Below, piece by piece: positions 31,711 through 39,640 of a stretch of 64,000 nt of DNA. This stretch comes from an uncultured Actinomycetes bacterium (GTDB lineage: Bacteria; Actinomycetota; Coriobacteriia; Coriobacteriales; Atopobiaceae). Position 1 is the stretch's first letter. Each line of letters starts with the position of its first letter. Location of the stretch: the NCBI GenBank assembly GCA_900313905.1, contig OMTG01000080.1, positions 1-64,000 of the forward strand. Direction: 5' to 3'. Under the pieces are notes generated by a model. That model was not told the origin of the DNA. It saw only the letters and a program-made list of their open reading frames with translations, and made no database searches. The position numbers and the translations under genes are program-made.

Positions 31711-33101
31711 TGGCAGAGCAGCCGAGACATGCCAGGAGCACGGCCACGCATGTCGGCCGGCATTCCAGCAGTCATCGTCCCGTCCAGAACCAGCATCCAG
31801 GCAGCAGCCATCATCCAGCCCAGGATCCGCATTCGGCCAGGCATGGAAGCCATGTTGCTCCGAAGCCCAAGCGGGTGCGTGGACGATGGCCTGTCCGCTT
31901 CATCGCCATTGCTGCCATCCTCGTCGTCGCTGCCCTGCTGTTCAGCTGCCTTGCAACGAATCATCCTTCAAGGGATGCAGCTTCGGATCTTGTCGCAGCT
32001 GCCGAGAAGACGACTGCCACGACCCAACAGGTGGGCGCTTCTGCCGCAGCGTCGTCCCCTGCACTCTCCGAAGCGACCTCTGCCATCATCGTGGATGGGG
32101 AGGGAAACGAGCTCTGGGGCATCAATGAGGACGAAGAGCTGCCCATGGCTTCGATCACGAAGATCATGACGGCGATGGTCGCCATCGATTCCGGCATGGA
32201 CCTTTCGGCCACCTATCAGGGAATCGACACCAGCCTCGAGAGCGGCACCGTGGTCGCAGGCTACAGCTCCGCCGACACGCCGACCGGCCTCGAGCTCCTC
32301 CGCGTCATGCTGGTACCCTCTGCAAACGATGCTGCCGAGAACCTGGCCACCGACGCCGCAGGTAGCCGCGAAGCTTTCATCGAGAAGATGAACGAGAAGG
32401 CCCAGGAAATCGGGATGACGCACACCCATTTCATGAACCCGACCGGGCTTGAAGAGGATGGGCACTATTCATCTGCTGCGGACCTTGCCCTGATGGGGCG
32501 CTACGCGCTCGAGCACTATCCCCTCATAGCGCAGACCATCCGGCTCAGAAGCACGACTGCCACCATAGGTGGCCATGCCAAGACGTTCACGGCGACAGAC
32601 AGCCTCCTGCAGATGACGCCCGGCATGCTTGGCATCAAGACCGGATCTGTGGCCTTTGGCACCTCCTTCCTCGGCGCCTATCAGCAGGATGGCACCAGGG
32701 TCTACACCTGCGTCCTTGGCTGCAGCACCGAGAGCGGCCGCTTTAGGGATACCACCTCCCTCATCGACTGGGCCTTCTCCGATGCCTATGTGCGCAAGGT
32801 GTATGCATCGAAGAGCATTCCAGTCACGACCGTCAGCTTCTCCGACCATTTCGGCTGGGTCTCGGATGTCTATCCCATCTCATCTGCCATAGGCTATGTA
32901 TGCCCTGGCGAGGCTGGGGTAGAACAGACAAGTGTGGTCAGCACTGCGTCCATGGGGCTGCCTGGAAGCCTCTGGGGGACCTCCACCTGGACGCAATCGG
33001 GAAGGGCCGTTGCTGAGGCCGACTATGTGGTCTCAACGCCGCATCCTGAAGCTGCCTCGCTCGAAACCATCCTCTTTCCTCTGGAAGCGCGAATGCGATG
33101 A
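31710..33101 (+). CDS. D-alanyl-D-alanine carboxypeptidase (low-molecular-weight PBP)
   Basis: A 463-residue penicillin-binding protein of the DacA/DacD class. A basic N-terminal tail of about 60 residues precedes a signal anchor (PVRFIAIAAILVVAALLFSC). The three active-site motifs are present: SITK (SxxK) in MASITKIMTAM, SAN (SxN) in LVPSANDAAENL and KTG in GIKTGSVAFG. It trims stem pentapeptides in the wall. The C-terminal 120 residues hold a wall-associated extension. The ATG overlaps the stop of the phosphatidyltransferase gene (TGATG), so the two are translationally coupled. Confidence 0.93.
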   Translation: MAEQPRHARSTATHVGRHSSSHRPVQNQHPGSSHHPAQDPHSARHGSHVAPKPKRVRGRWPVRFIAIAAILVVAALLFSCLATNHPSRDAASDLVAAAEKTTATTQQVGASAAASSPALSEATSAIIVDGEGNELWGINEDEELPMASITKIMTAMVAIDSGMDLSATYQGIDTSLESGTVVAGYSSADTPTGLELLRVMLVPSANDAAENLATDAAGSREAFIEKMNEKAQEIGMTHTHFMNPTGLEEDGHYSSAADLALMGRYALEHYPLIAQTIRLRSTTATIGGHAKTFTATDSLLQMTPGMLGIKTGSVAFGTSFLGAYQQDGTRVYTCVLGCSTESGRFRDTTSLIDWAFSDAYVRKVYASKSIPVTTVSFSDHFGWVSDVYPISSAIGYVCPGEAGVEQTSVVSTASMGLPGSLWGTSTWTQSGRAVAEADYVVSTPHPEAASLETILFPLEARMR

Positions 33102-33967
33102 CATGGAACAAGAATGCAGAAGGACAGCCAGCGATCCCGCTTGAGGCGGAGCATCTCCTGCTCGGGGCGCTCATGGGATGCCTCGAAGAGGAAGGCATGG
33201 CCGTCCCTCTCAGCTATGGGAACGAAGCGGGCGAGTACAGCAGCCTGAAGGATGGCTGCGGCCTCGCCGACCTTTCGGGGCTGTACTGTGCGCGCATCGG
33301 CGGTGCCCCTGCCGCAGCCTTCGCCGAAGCTGCCTTTGCGGGAAAGAAGCTCGATGTAGGGGAGTGCGCTTTCGAGCCTGCCTTCATGGGCGATGGACGC
33401 GTCTGCTCAATCCCGCTCATCGCCCGCACCGGCGATGAGGAATATGTCCTCTGGGATGCGACGGCCTCTGCTGACATGCTCTGCGCCTGGCTCTCCTTCC
33501 TCGCGAACATCGAGCAGGATGGCTACCGCCCCTATGAGGGGCTCGAGCTCGAGGACGCCAGCGAAAGCCTGGTGCCGCTCGTCCTCTGGGGTGGCCCTGC
33601 CTCTGCCATCATCCGCGACTATGTGGATGCAGATGAGAAGCTTCCGCAGGAAGGCCATATCAAGGATGTGGCGCTTGACGGGCATATACCAAGCCTTGTC
33701 GCCTCGGTGCGTCTCGATGGGAAGCCCTGTCTGCTCCTTCTGGTGGATCCGCATTATGCCCAGATCGTCTGGCGGAGCCTACTTTCCTTCAAGACCGTGA
33801 CGCCAACCGGACAGCGGGCACTGCGGACCCTGGCCACGCAGTCATTGCCGTGGCTCGCTTCGCTTGATGAGGCAATGCCCCATGCGATGGATGCGGACGA
33901 GCTCAGCTCGGCTGGCCTTATTCGTGCAAGCCACGATTTCATCGGAGCACGTGCTCTGGCACAATGA
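33098..33967 (+). CDS. GcvT-like (aminomethyltransferase/YgfZ-related) protein, diverged
   Basis: A 289-residue protein overlapping the carboxypeptidase gene by 4 bp (ATGA). EYSSLKDGCGLADLSGLYCA resembles the N-terminal GcvT signature (x-R-x-x-x-G-x-x-D-x-S), and GLELEDASESLVPLVLWG fits the folate-domain region, but the glycine-cleavage residues are not clearly present. It could be a degenerate folate-binding protein of the YgfZ/GcvT superfamily. Genes for the rest of the glycine-cleavage system are absent. I am only moderately sure of this family. Confidence 0.6.
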   Translation: MTWNKNAEGQPAIPLEAEHLLLGALMGCLEEEGMAVPLSYGNEAGEYSSLKDGCGLADLSGLYCARIGGAPAAAFAEAAFAGKKLDVGECAFEPAFMGDGRVCSIPLIARTGDEEYVLWDATASADMLCAWLSFLANIEQDGYRPYEGLELEDASESLVPLVLWGGPASAIIRDYVDADEKLPQEGHIKDVALDGHIPSLVASVRLDGKPCLLLLVDPHYAQIVWRSLLSFKTVTPTGQRALRTLATQSLPWLASLDEAMPHAMDADELSSAGLIRASHDFIGARALAQ

Positions 33968-33988
33968 GCATCGATACGGAGGGATTCC

Positions 33989-34369
33989 ATGAAGTACGCC
34001 ATCAATGCGCACGAGGTGCCCAACGCCTATGGTTCCTGCTCGCAGGGAACGAAAGCAGGCCGCTTCGTCTTCATCTCCGGCCAGCTCCCTGTCTCTGATG
34101 AGAATCCAGACAAGCTGGTTGCAGACGATATCACAGCCCAGACGAACCGCGTCATCGACCTGATCGAGGAGCTGCTCGCTGAGTGCCCCTGCCACCTCAC
34201 GGATGTGGCGCAGACGACCGTCTATCTCGCAAGCCTCGATGACTTCGACGCGATGGATGCGGTCTTCGTGAAGCGTTTTGGCCGGCCGACTCCTGCGCGC
34301 TCTGTCGTCGAGGTGTCGAAACTTCCTCTCGATGCACGGATTGAGATGGACTGCATAGCCTGCAGATAG
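33989..34369 (+). CDS. ridA: RidA family protein (enamine/imine deaminase)
   Basis: A 126-residue YjgF/YER057c/UK114 protein. It has YGSCSQGTKAGRFVFISGQL near the N-terminus, DITAQTNRVIDLIEELLAE, and PTPARSVVEVSKLPLDARIE with the active-site Arg that binds the substrate carboxylate. Members hydrolyse reactive 2-aminoacrylate and relieve its damage to PLP enzymes. GGAGGG precedes the ATG, 21 bp after the GcvT-like gene. Confidence 0.92.
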   Translation: MKYAINAHEVPNAYGSCSQGTKAGRFVFISGQLPVSDENPDKLVADDITAQTNRVIDLIEELLAECPCHLTDVAQTTVYLASLDDFDAMDAVFVKRFGRPTPARSVVEVSKLPLDARIEMDCIACR

Positions 34370-34415
34370 CGTTAGAATATGAACGATATGAATGCAATGA
34401 ACGAAGGAGCTTCCG

Positions 34416-34862
34416 ATGCCTTTCAATAGCGACGACAGGGACACGATGCCATCCGGCGATGAGACCAAGATCTTCCATGTCCCGACTGCCGATACCACAA
34501 TCCCTGACCTTCGCGGCACGGCCATCCATGCTGCACCGACCCTCACCATCGTGAAGGGCCCGAGCTCAGGCGATGTCTTCGAGCTGAACGAGATGGGCGA
34601 GGTCACCCTTGGCCGCGATCCTTCGAACGATGTGTGGCTGAACGATATGACCGTCTCCCGCCATCATGCGGTGATCGATCTGTCCGGCATCGCCTCGGGC
34701 GTCGTCACGATCAAGGATCTCGGCTCGCTCAATGGCACCTGGGTCGATGGTGCCATCATCAACCAGGCGTATATCAAGGATGGCTCCACCATCCAGATCG
34801 GCACCTTCCGCCTCATCTTCCATGCCAACCGCACGTATTCGAGGATTAAGACTGGGGCTTAG
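34416..34862 (+). CDS. FHA-domain protein of GarA/OdhI type
   Basis: A 148-residue protein with an N-terminal tail (residues 1-50) rich in threonines (GDETKIFHVPTADTTIPDL) and one FHA domain (about 52-145). The FHA shows VTLGRDPSNDVWLNDMTVSR with the phosphothreonine-binding Arg and Ser, RHH and SLNGTWVDG. In mycobacterial GarA and corynebacterial OdhI, phosphorylation of an N-terminal threonine makes the tail bind its own FHA domain and switches control of 2-oxoglutarate metabolism. A MerR-family gene follows 5 bp downstream, the same pairing as garA-ftsR. The link is inference. Confidence 0.88.
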   Translation: MPFNSDDRDTMPSGDETKIFHVPTADTTIPDLRGTAIHAAPTLTIVKGPSSGDVFELNEMGEVTLGRDPSNDVWLNDMTVSRHHAVIDLSGIASGVVTIKDLGSLNGTWVDGAIINQAYIKDGSTIQIGTFRLIFHANRTYSRIKTGA

Positions 34863-34867
34863 CCAGC

Positions 34868-35647
34868 ATGGCAGATGCGGGATATCTGACTATCGGCAAG
34901 GTTGTCAAGAAGCTGCAGCCTGAATATCCGGAGCTCTCCATCTCGAAGGTACGCTACCTTGAGGATGAAGGGCTCCTGACTCCTGCCCGCACACCGGGTG
35001 GCTACCGTCTCTACTCGCAGCGCGATGTGAAGCGCTTGGAGACCATCCTGTATCTCCAGAAGACACGTTTCCTGCCGCTCTCTGTGATCAAGGAAGAGCT
35101 GGGCAAGCATGAGAATGCCTCGAGCGAGGAGCTCGAGCAGGCTCTCACACAGGAGGCACTGGTCCAGAGCGGAGCCGCCACCCTGCCGCAGGACGACGAG
35201 GAGACCATCAGCAAGCTCCATCCCATCGATAAGATGCCTGAGCTCACCGGAGCTCCCGTGAGCTTCGTACGCCAGCTTGCCGATGCCGGCGTCATCACCC
35301 TCAAGAAGTCACCCCATGGCCGCGATCTCGTGGACGGGAAGGACTTCATGATCATCCGCGCAGCGGAACGCCTCCGCCATTACGGCATCGGCCCGCGCAA
35401 TCTCCGCATGTATGTGATTGCCGCCAACCGTGAGGAAGGCATGTTCGAGCAGGCGCTCGGTACGCTCTATGCCAAGAGGGGAGAGGACCCTTCCGCCTCG
35501 GAGCGCATCGAATTCGCCCAGGCGACCGACGAGGTGCTCGCACTCACTGATACCATCCGTGACACCTTGATTCGCCGCATGCTAAGCAAGGCTTTCAAGG
35601 ATCTCGATCTGGAATCTGCCCAGACCACAGACCCTGAGCATAAGTAA
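34868..35647 (+). CDS. MerR-family transcriptional regulator, FtsR-like
   Basis: A 259-residue regulator. The N-terminal MerR domain (residues 6-80) reads YLTIGKVVKKLQPEYPELSI, then SKVRYLEDEGLLTPARTPGG and YRLYSQRDVKRL. The start and the YPE-x-SISK insertion resemble FtsR (Rv1828 type), which activates ftsZ and related genes in actinobacteria. The C-terminal 130 residues hold a helical domain with PVSFVRQLADAGVITL. It directly follows the FHA gene (5 bp) and precedes apt (22 bp). Confidence 0.85.
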   Translation: MADAGYLTIGKVVKKLQPEYPELSISKVRYLEDEGLLTPARTPGGYRLYSQRDVKRLETILYLQKTRFLPLSVIKEELGKHENASSEELEQALTQEALVQSGAATLPQDDEETISKLHPIDKMPELTGAPVSFVRQLADAGVITLKKSPHGRDLVDGKDFMIIRAAERLRHYGIGPRNLRMYVIAANREEGMFEQALGTLYAKRGEDPSASERIEFAQATDEVLALTDTIRDTLIRRMLSKAFKDLDLESAQTTDPEHK

Positions 35648-35669
35648 CCATTTTAGGAAAGGACCCATC

Positions 35670-36203
35670 TTGTCAAGCGTGGATTACGAGAGCCTGGTTG
35701 TCAGCATCCCTGACTATCCTGAGCCGGGCGTCATCTTCAAGGACATCACGCCGCTGTTCGCCGATGCCCAAGGCATGGCTGCCGCCATTGACGATATCGC
35801 TGACCATTTCATCAACAAGGGCATCACGAAGGTCGTCGGCGCCGAGGCCCGCGGCTTCCTCGTCGGCGCTCCGGTCGCCTATCGCCTCAATGCAGGCTTC
35901 GTGCCGGCACGCAAGCCGGGCAAGCTTCCGCGTGAAGTCTACTCCCAGACCTACGCCCTCGAGTATGGCACGGACGAGCTCCAGATCCACAAGGATGCCC
36001 TCACGCCTGAGGACCATGTCCTGATCGTCGACGACCTCGTCGCAACCGGCGGTACCGCCGTCGCCACCGCCGAGCTGGTCGAGAAGTCTGGCGCCAAGGT
36101 CGATGGCTTCGCCTTCATGCTCGAGCTCACCTATCTCCATCCGCGCGAGGAGATCGCCAAGAAGTACGACGAGGAAGTCTTCACCCTCATCAAGGTCCAG
36201 TAG
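35670..36203 (+). CDS. apt: Adenine phosphoribosyltransferase
   Basis: A 177-residue enzyme that makes AMP from adenine and PRPP in purine salvage. The PRPP loop is VLIVDDLVATGGTA (about 113-126), EARGFLVGAPVAYRL is the second loop and IPDYPEPGVIFKDITPLF is the APT-specific N-terminus. The start is TTG 35670, with GGAAAGGA upstream. It is closed by a terminator with a long T-rich tail. Confidence 0.95.
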   Translation: MSSVDYESLVVSIPDYPEPGVIFKDITPLFADAQGMAAAIDDIADHFINKGITKVVGAEARGFLVGAPVAYRLNAGFVPARKPGKLPREVYSQTYALEYGTDELQIHKDALTPEDHVLIVDDLVATGGTAVATAELVEKSGAKVDGFAFMLELTYLHPREEIAKKYDEEVFTLIKVQ

Positions 36204-36235
36204 TCGTATTCTTGAACAAGAAGGACACTGTGGGA

Positions 36236-36260
36236 GCCGCCAGGTCATGTGCCCGGCGGC
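36236..36260 (+). terminator. Terminator after apt
   Basis: GCCGCC (36236-36241) pairs with GGCGGC (36255-36260), with a 13-nt loop, followed by TTCTTTCTGTTTT, a genuine T tract. It separates apt from the ClC gene and argues against a start of the latter at 36212. Confidence 0.78.
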
Positions 36261-36289
36261 TTCTTTCTGTTTTGGAAGGCAGGACCTTT

Positions 36290-37915
36290 GTGAAGCATAT
36301 AGGATTCCTCGAGGACAAGTTTTCGCATCCGAACCAGGCGCGGCTTGTGCTCGAAGGCGCTTTGGTAGGCCTCGTGGGCGGCGGCGTCGTGACGCTCTAT
36401 CGCCTCGCGCTCTCGCAGGCAGAGAAGCTCCTCCGTGCCATCACCGGGCAGGCGGCCGGCCATCCTTTGATGGTGGCGCTCTGGTTCCTCGTCCTCGCAG
36501 CGGTCCTCATCGTGGTCTGCAAGCTCATGCTCTGGGAGCCCTATACCCAAGGCTCGGGCATTCCCCAGACCGATGCAGAAGCCATCGAGCGCATCGATAT
36601 GCCCTGGCATCGCGTCATGGGCGCGAAGTTCGTCGAAGGCACGCTCTGCGCCTTCGCAGGGCTCTCTCTGGGCCGCGAAGGCCCTTCTGTCATGCTGGGC
36701 GGCATGTCCGGCAAGGCCGTCTCGAAGGCGCTCCACAAGGACCGCGACCATGAATCGCTGTTCGTCACCTGCGGAGCGGCGGCAGGCATGGCAGCAGCCT
36801 TCCATGCACCCCTGACCGGCGTCCTCTTCGCGGTCGAGGAGATCCATAAGGTGTTCTCCGCGTCCCTGGTCGTCACCGCCATGGCATCGGCAGTGGTCTC
36901 AGACTTCTTCGTATCCCAGGTGCTCGGCGTGAAGCCGACCCTGAATTTCGGTCTCGTCTCGAACCTGCCCCATATGAGCTATCCTCTCATCATCGTTATG
37001 GGCATCTACTGCGGCCTGCTCGGAGCGCTCCACAACGCAGGCATGTTCGGCTGCCAGAAGCTCTACGACAAGATAGGCCGCTTCGTGCCCTATAGCCGCC
37101 TTGCCATCCCATTCATGCTCTCAGGCATCGTGGCCTTCACGCTGCCTGATCTCATGTGCGGCGGTGACGCTATCATCGACCAGCTCATGAATCCGCAGGC
37201 GCTGCCCGTCACGTTCGTGATCTTCCTCCTGATCGGGAAATACCTCTTCACGACCATCTGCTTCGCCTCAGGAGCTCCAGGAGGGACGCTTTTCCCGCTT
37301 GTCGTGATGGGCTCTCTGGCAGGAGCCCTCTTCGGCTACGGAGCGAATGCCCTGCTGGGCACTTCTGAGCTCTACATGATGAACTTCATCTATTTCGGCA
37401 TAGCCGGCCTCTTCGCAGGCGTCGTGAGGGCCCCTGTCACGGCCATCGTCCTGGTCTTCGAACTGACGGGCAGCCTGGATGCCCTGCTTTCGGTCAGCAT
37501 CGTCTCGATGATCGCCTATGTGACCGCCAATCTCCTGAATGTCGACCCGTTCTACGAGCATCTGCTCCACAAGCTGCTGGGCGGCCTTGCCCCTGAGCAG
37601 GAGCTGCAGCAGAGCCACGGCGTCGCCCTGCGCACGTATCATGTTTCGCTCGCAAGCATTGTGGAGAACCGTACCATCGCAGAGATCCCATGGCCCAAAG
37701 GCTGCCTCATCGTCCTGATCGAGCGGGCAGGAGGGCGCATCACACCTCATGGAAGCACCCGACTCGAGCCGACTGATGTCATAACCGTCATCCTCCCAAC
37801 CGCATCGCTTGTGGAGGATGACCGCGAGATACGGGTCCTCTGCGGACCACCGGAGAATAGGCCAGACAAGTCTGATGGAGCTCCAGGCCTGAAGACATCC
37901 CTTACATCATCCTGA
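36290..37915 (+). CDS. ClC-family chloride/proton antiporter with a TrkA-C domain
   Basis: A 541-residue membrane protein. The ion-pathway motifs are GSGIPQT (about 88), GREGPSVML with the gating glutamate (about 128) and GAPGGTLFPL (GxFxP-type, about 328). FHAPLTGVLFAVEEIHK keeps the internal proton glutamate pair of antiporters. A C-terminal TrkA_C/RCK_C-like region of about 80 residues (RTYHVSLASIVENRTIAEIP, then GGRITPHGSTRLEPTDVITV) could bind a nucleotide or ligand. The start is GTG 36290 after GGAAGG, downstream of the apt terminator; earlier in-frame TTG codons lie inside the terminator. Confidence 0.9.
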   Translation: MKHIGFLEDKFSHPNQARLVLEGALVGLVGGGVVTLYRLALSQAEKLLRAITGQAAGHPLMVALWFLVLAAVLIVVCKLMLWEPYTQGSGIPQTDAEAIERIDMPWHRVMGAKFVEGTLCAFAGLSLGREGPSVMLGGMSGKAVSKALHKDRDHESLFVTCGAAAGMAAAFHAPLTGVLFAVEEIHKVFSASLVVTAMASAVVSDFFVSQVLGVKPTLNFGLVSNLPHMSYPLIIVMGIYCGLLGALHNAGMFGCQKLYDKIGRFVPYSRLAIPFMLSGIVAFTLPDLMCGGDAIIDQLMNPQALPVTFVIFLLIGKYLFTTICFASGAPGGTLFPLVVMGSLAGALFGYGANALLGTSELYMMNFIYFGIAGLFAGVVRAPVTAIVLVFELTGSLDALLSVSIVSMIAYVTANLLNVDPFYEHLLHKLLGGLAPEQELQQSHGVALRTYHVSLASIVENRTIAEIPWPKGCLIVLIERAGGRITPHGSTRLEPTDVITVILPTASLVEDDREIRVLCGPPENRPDKSDGAPGLKTSLTSS

Positions 37916-37930
37916 GGCGCGAAACCAGCA

Positions 37931-37957
37931 GCGGCAATCCTGATACGGGGTTGCCGC
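37931..37957 (+). terminator. Hairpin after the ClC gene
   Basis: GCGGCAA (37931-37937) and TTGCCGC (37951-37957) are perfect arms, extendable by CC/GG pairs, 16 bp past the stop codon. The T tract is weak. Confidence 0.55.
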
Positions 37958-37986
37958 ATGCTTTGCGCTATGATCGTCGAGCAATA

Positions 37987-38000
37987 TGGAAACGTTTCCA
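37987..38000. promoter_or_regulatory. LacI/CcpA-type palindromic operator
   Basis: TGGAAACGTTTCCA is a perfect 14-bp palindrome centred on CG and satisfies the TGNAANCGNWNNCA core of catabolite-responsive elements. No intact gene follows in either direction for more than 500 bp. Confidence 0.55.
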
Positions 38001-38494
38001 GCCATCTGGAAGGGGAGTCCAGCCTCCGGAAAGAACATCTTGAGCCGATGTCTGCGCCCTTTGGCTCACCCTAATGCTTCGCTGCGGAGTGCCGCAGGAG
38101 CCGTCCCGCCATGCTCTCCATAAGCGAGTGCAGAGTGCAGAAAATTGGGACAGAGCAGACGGGCCATGTCTTCAGGCGCAGGGCACGTCGAGCCACAGGG
38201 ACTCCAGGTTCGTCCGCAGCGGCTCGATATCGTCTGCCCAGCGCCGCATACCCGCAAGAAATCGCAGCCGAAGCAAGAACGTTCGCATCAAAGCACGATC
38301 CAGAGCATCCTCTAAAACCCCAGCCAGACGAGGCGCTGAGAGGCGTTCTAAGGGCCGCAGAACCATTCAATGGGATCTGGACCTCTGAACCTCATATATA
38401 GCGAGGGGAGGTCCTTGTCGTGAGATGAGATTTGGTTCGAAGTCTCTACTTTACATAAGATATATTATCGTACATATTGAGAAGCGGCGAAGAA

Positions 38495-38526
38495 AGGGGA
38501 GCCAGCCCTCTCGGAACGGCTCCCCT
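38495..38526 (-). terminator. Terminator of trxB
   Basis: AGGGGAGCC (38495-38503) pairs with GGCTCCCCT (38518-38526). On the minus strand the stem is followed by TTCTTCGC. It lies about 30 bp past the trxB stop codon. Confidence 0.8.
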
Positions 38527-38555
38527 TGATGCGCAACATATATATGATGCGATGC

Positions 38556-39506
38556 TCACGAATCGATGTGCTGGCCCAGATAGGCAGCGGCCGCAGTCGC
38601 AGCGAGCGCTCCATCTGCCGTTGCCGTCACGATCTGGCGCAGCTTCTTCTGGCGGATATCGCCAGCGACAAAGAGGCCGGGCGTCCTGGTCTCCGTGCTC
38701 TCGTCTGCAATGACATAGCCACGGTCGTCACGTTCGGCCATATCGGCGATGAGCTCTGTGGCGGGCACGCGGCCGACAAAGACGAAGACACCGAAGCTTC
38801 CCTCATCGAAGGTCTCCTTGCTGAGATCGCCCGTCTCGTTGTTCCGGAAGGTGATGCTTGTCGGCAGCTGGTTTCCTTCGAGCCTCTCGACGCTCGTGAG
38901 ATAGCGGATCTCTGTCTTCTCGCTCTCCTCGAATTCCTTGAGGATGGCCTGCTGGGCACGCACATGGTCCTTGCGGACGACAAGCGTGACCTTCGAGGCG
39001 AAGCGCGTCAGGAAGAGCGCCTCCTCGACGGCAGAATTTCCGCCGCCAACCACGAAGACCTGCTTGTTGCGGTAGAACATGCCGTCGCAGGTTGCGCAAT
39101 ATGACACGCCATGGCCACCGAAGGTCTCTTCGCCCTCGAAGCCAGCATGCCTCGGCGTGGCACCTCCCGCAAGGATGACGGTACGGCTCTGATAGCTGCC
39201 TTCTGCTGTCGTGACGGTGAAGATCTTCGTTGCTGCATCCTGCTCGATCTTCGTGGCCTGCTCGCTTTTGATGGTCGCACCGAGGTCCTCTGCCTGCCCA
39301 CGCATCTTGTCCGCTAGCTCATAGCCGTTCGTATGCGGGACACCTGGATAGTTGTCGACAGAATCGGTCAGGATGACCTGTCCGCCCACAGATTCCTGCT
39401 CGAGCACGACGCTATTGAGCATCGCACGCTGTGCGTAGATGGCAGCAGTCAGCCCTGCAGGGCCAGCTCCTATGATCACGAGATCGAGCACCTTGTTCTC
39501 TTCCAT
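38556..39506 (-). CDS. trxB: Thioredoxin reductase
   Basis: A 316-residue NADPH-dependent flavoenzyme that reduces thioredoxin. FAD motif IIGAGPAGLTAAIYAQRA at the N-terminus; redox-active CATC followed by D (VSYCATCDGMFY, about residues 136-139); NADPH fold VVGGGNSAVEEALF; and C-terminal TPGLFVAGDIR for FAD. All diagnostic elements are intact. GGGGAGAC precedes the ATG. It is monocistronic between two terminators. Confidence 0.95.
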   Translation of the reverse strand: MEENKVLDLVIIGAGPAGLTAAIYAQRAMLNSVVLEQESVGGQVILTDSVDNYPGVPHTNGYELADKMRGQAEDLGATIKSEQATKIEQDAATKIFTVTTAEGSYQSRTVILAGGATPRHAGFEGEETFGGHGVSYCATCDGMFYRNKQVFVVGGGNSAVEEALFLTRFASKVTLVVRKDHVRAQQAILKEFEESEKTEIRYLTSVERLEGNQLPTSITFRNNETGDLSKETFDEGSFGVFVFVGRVPATELIADMAERDDRGYVIADESTETRTPGLFVAGDIRQKKLRQIVTATADGALAATAAAAYLGQHIDS

Positions 39507-39586
39507 ATGTCTCCCCTATCAATAACAGGAATATTTTCTGTTAGTGAGTCTTCCCGCTCATCCACGATACCATTCAGCACAAAAGA

Positions 39587-39617
39587 AGCCCGCTGCTTCT
39601 CCATAAAGCAGCGGGCT
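39587..39617 (-). terminator. Terminator of the purine permease gene
   Basis: AGCCCGCTGCTT (39587-39598) pairs with AAGCAGCGGGCT (39606-39617). The minus strand continues TCTTTTGTGC. A perfect 12-bp stem. Confidence 0.85.
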
Positions 39618-39640
39618 CCAAAAACCTTGCGCAGAATCGG

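Larger units (their letters stand above)
37916..38555. other. 640-bp gene-poor stretch with possible gene remnant
   Basis: Lies between the convergent ClC and trxB genes. It contains the ClC terminator (37931-37957), a 14-bp operator-like palindrome (37987-38000), then a GC-rich segment (38060-38370). Minus-strand frames there look protein-like in pieces (LRFLAGMRRWADDIEPLRTN) but are broken between frames and lack starts. An AT-rich tail (38390-38490) follows, then the trxB terminator (38495-38526). It is most simply read as debris of a lost gene, though I do not recognise it. Confidence 0.45.

Noticed and set aside
37916-38555. tRNA or insertion sequence in the largest gene-poor stretch
   Set aside because: No cloverleaf with a TTC/GGTTC arm, no terminal inverted repeats with a transposase frame, and no target duplication could be seen.
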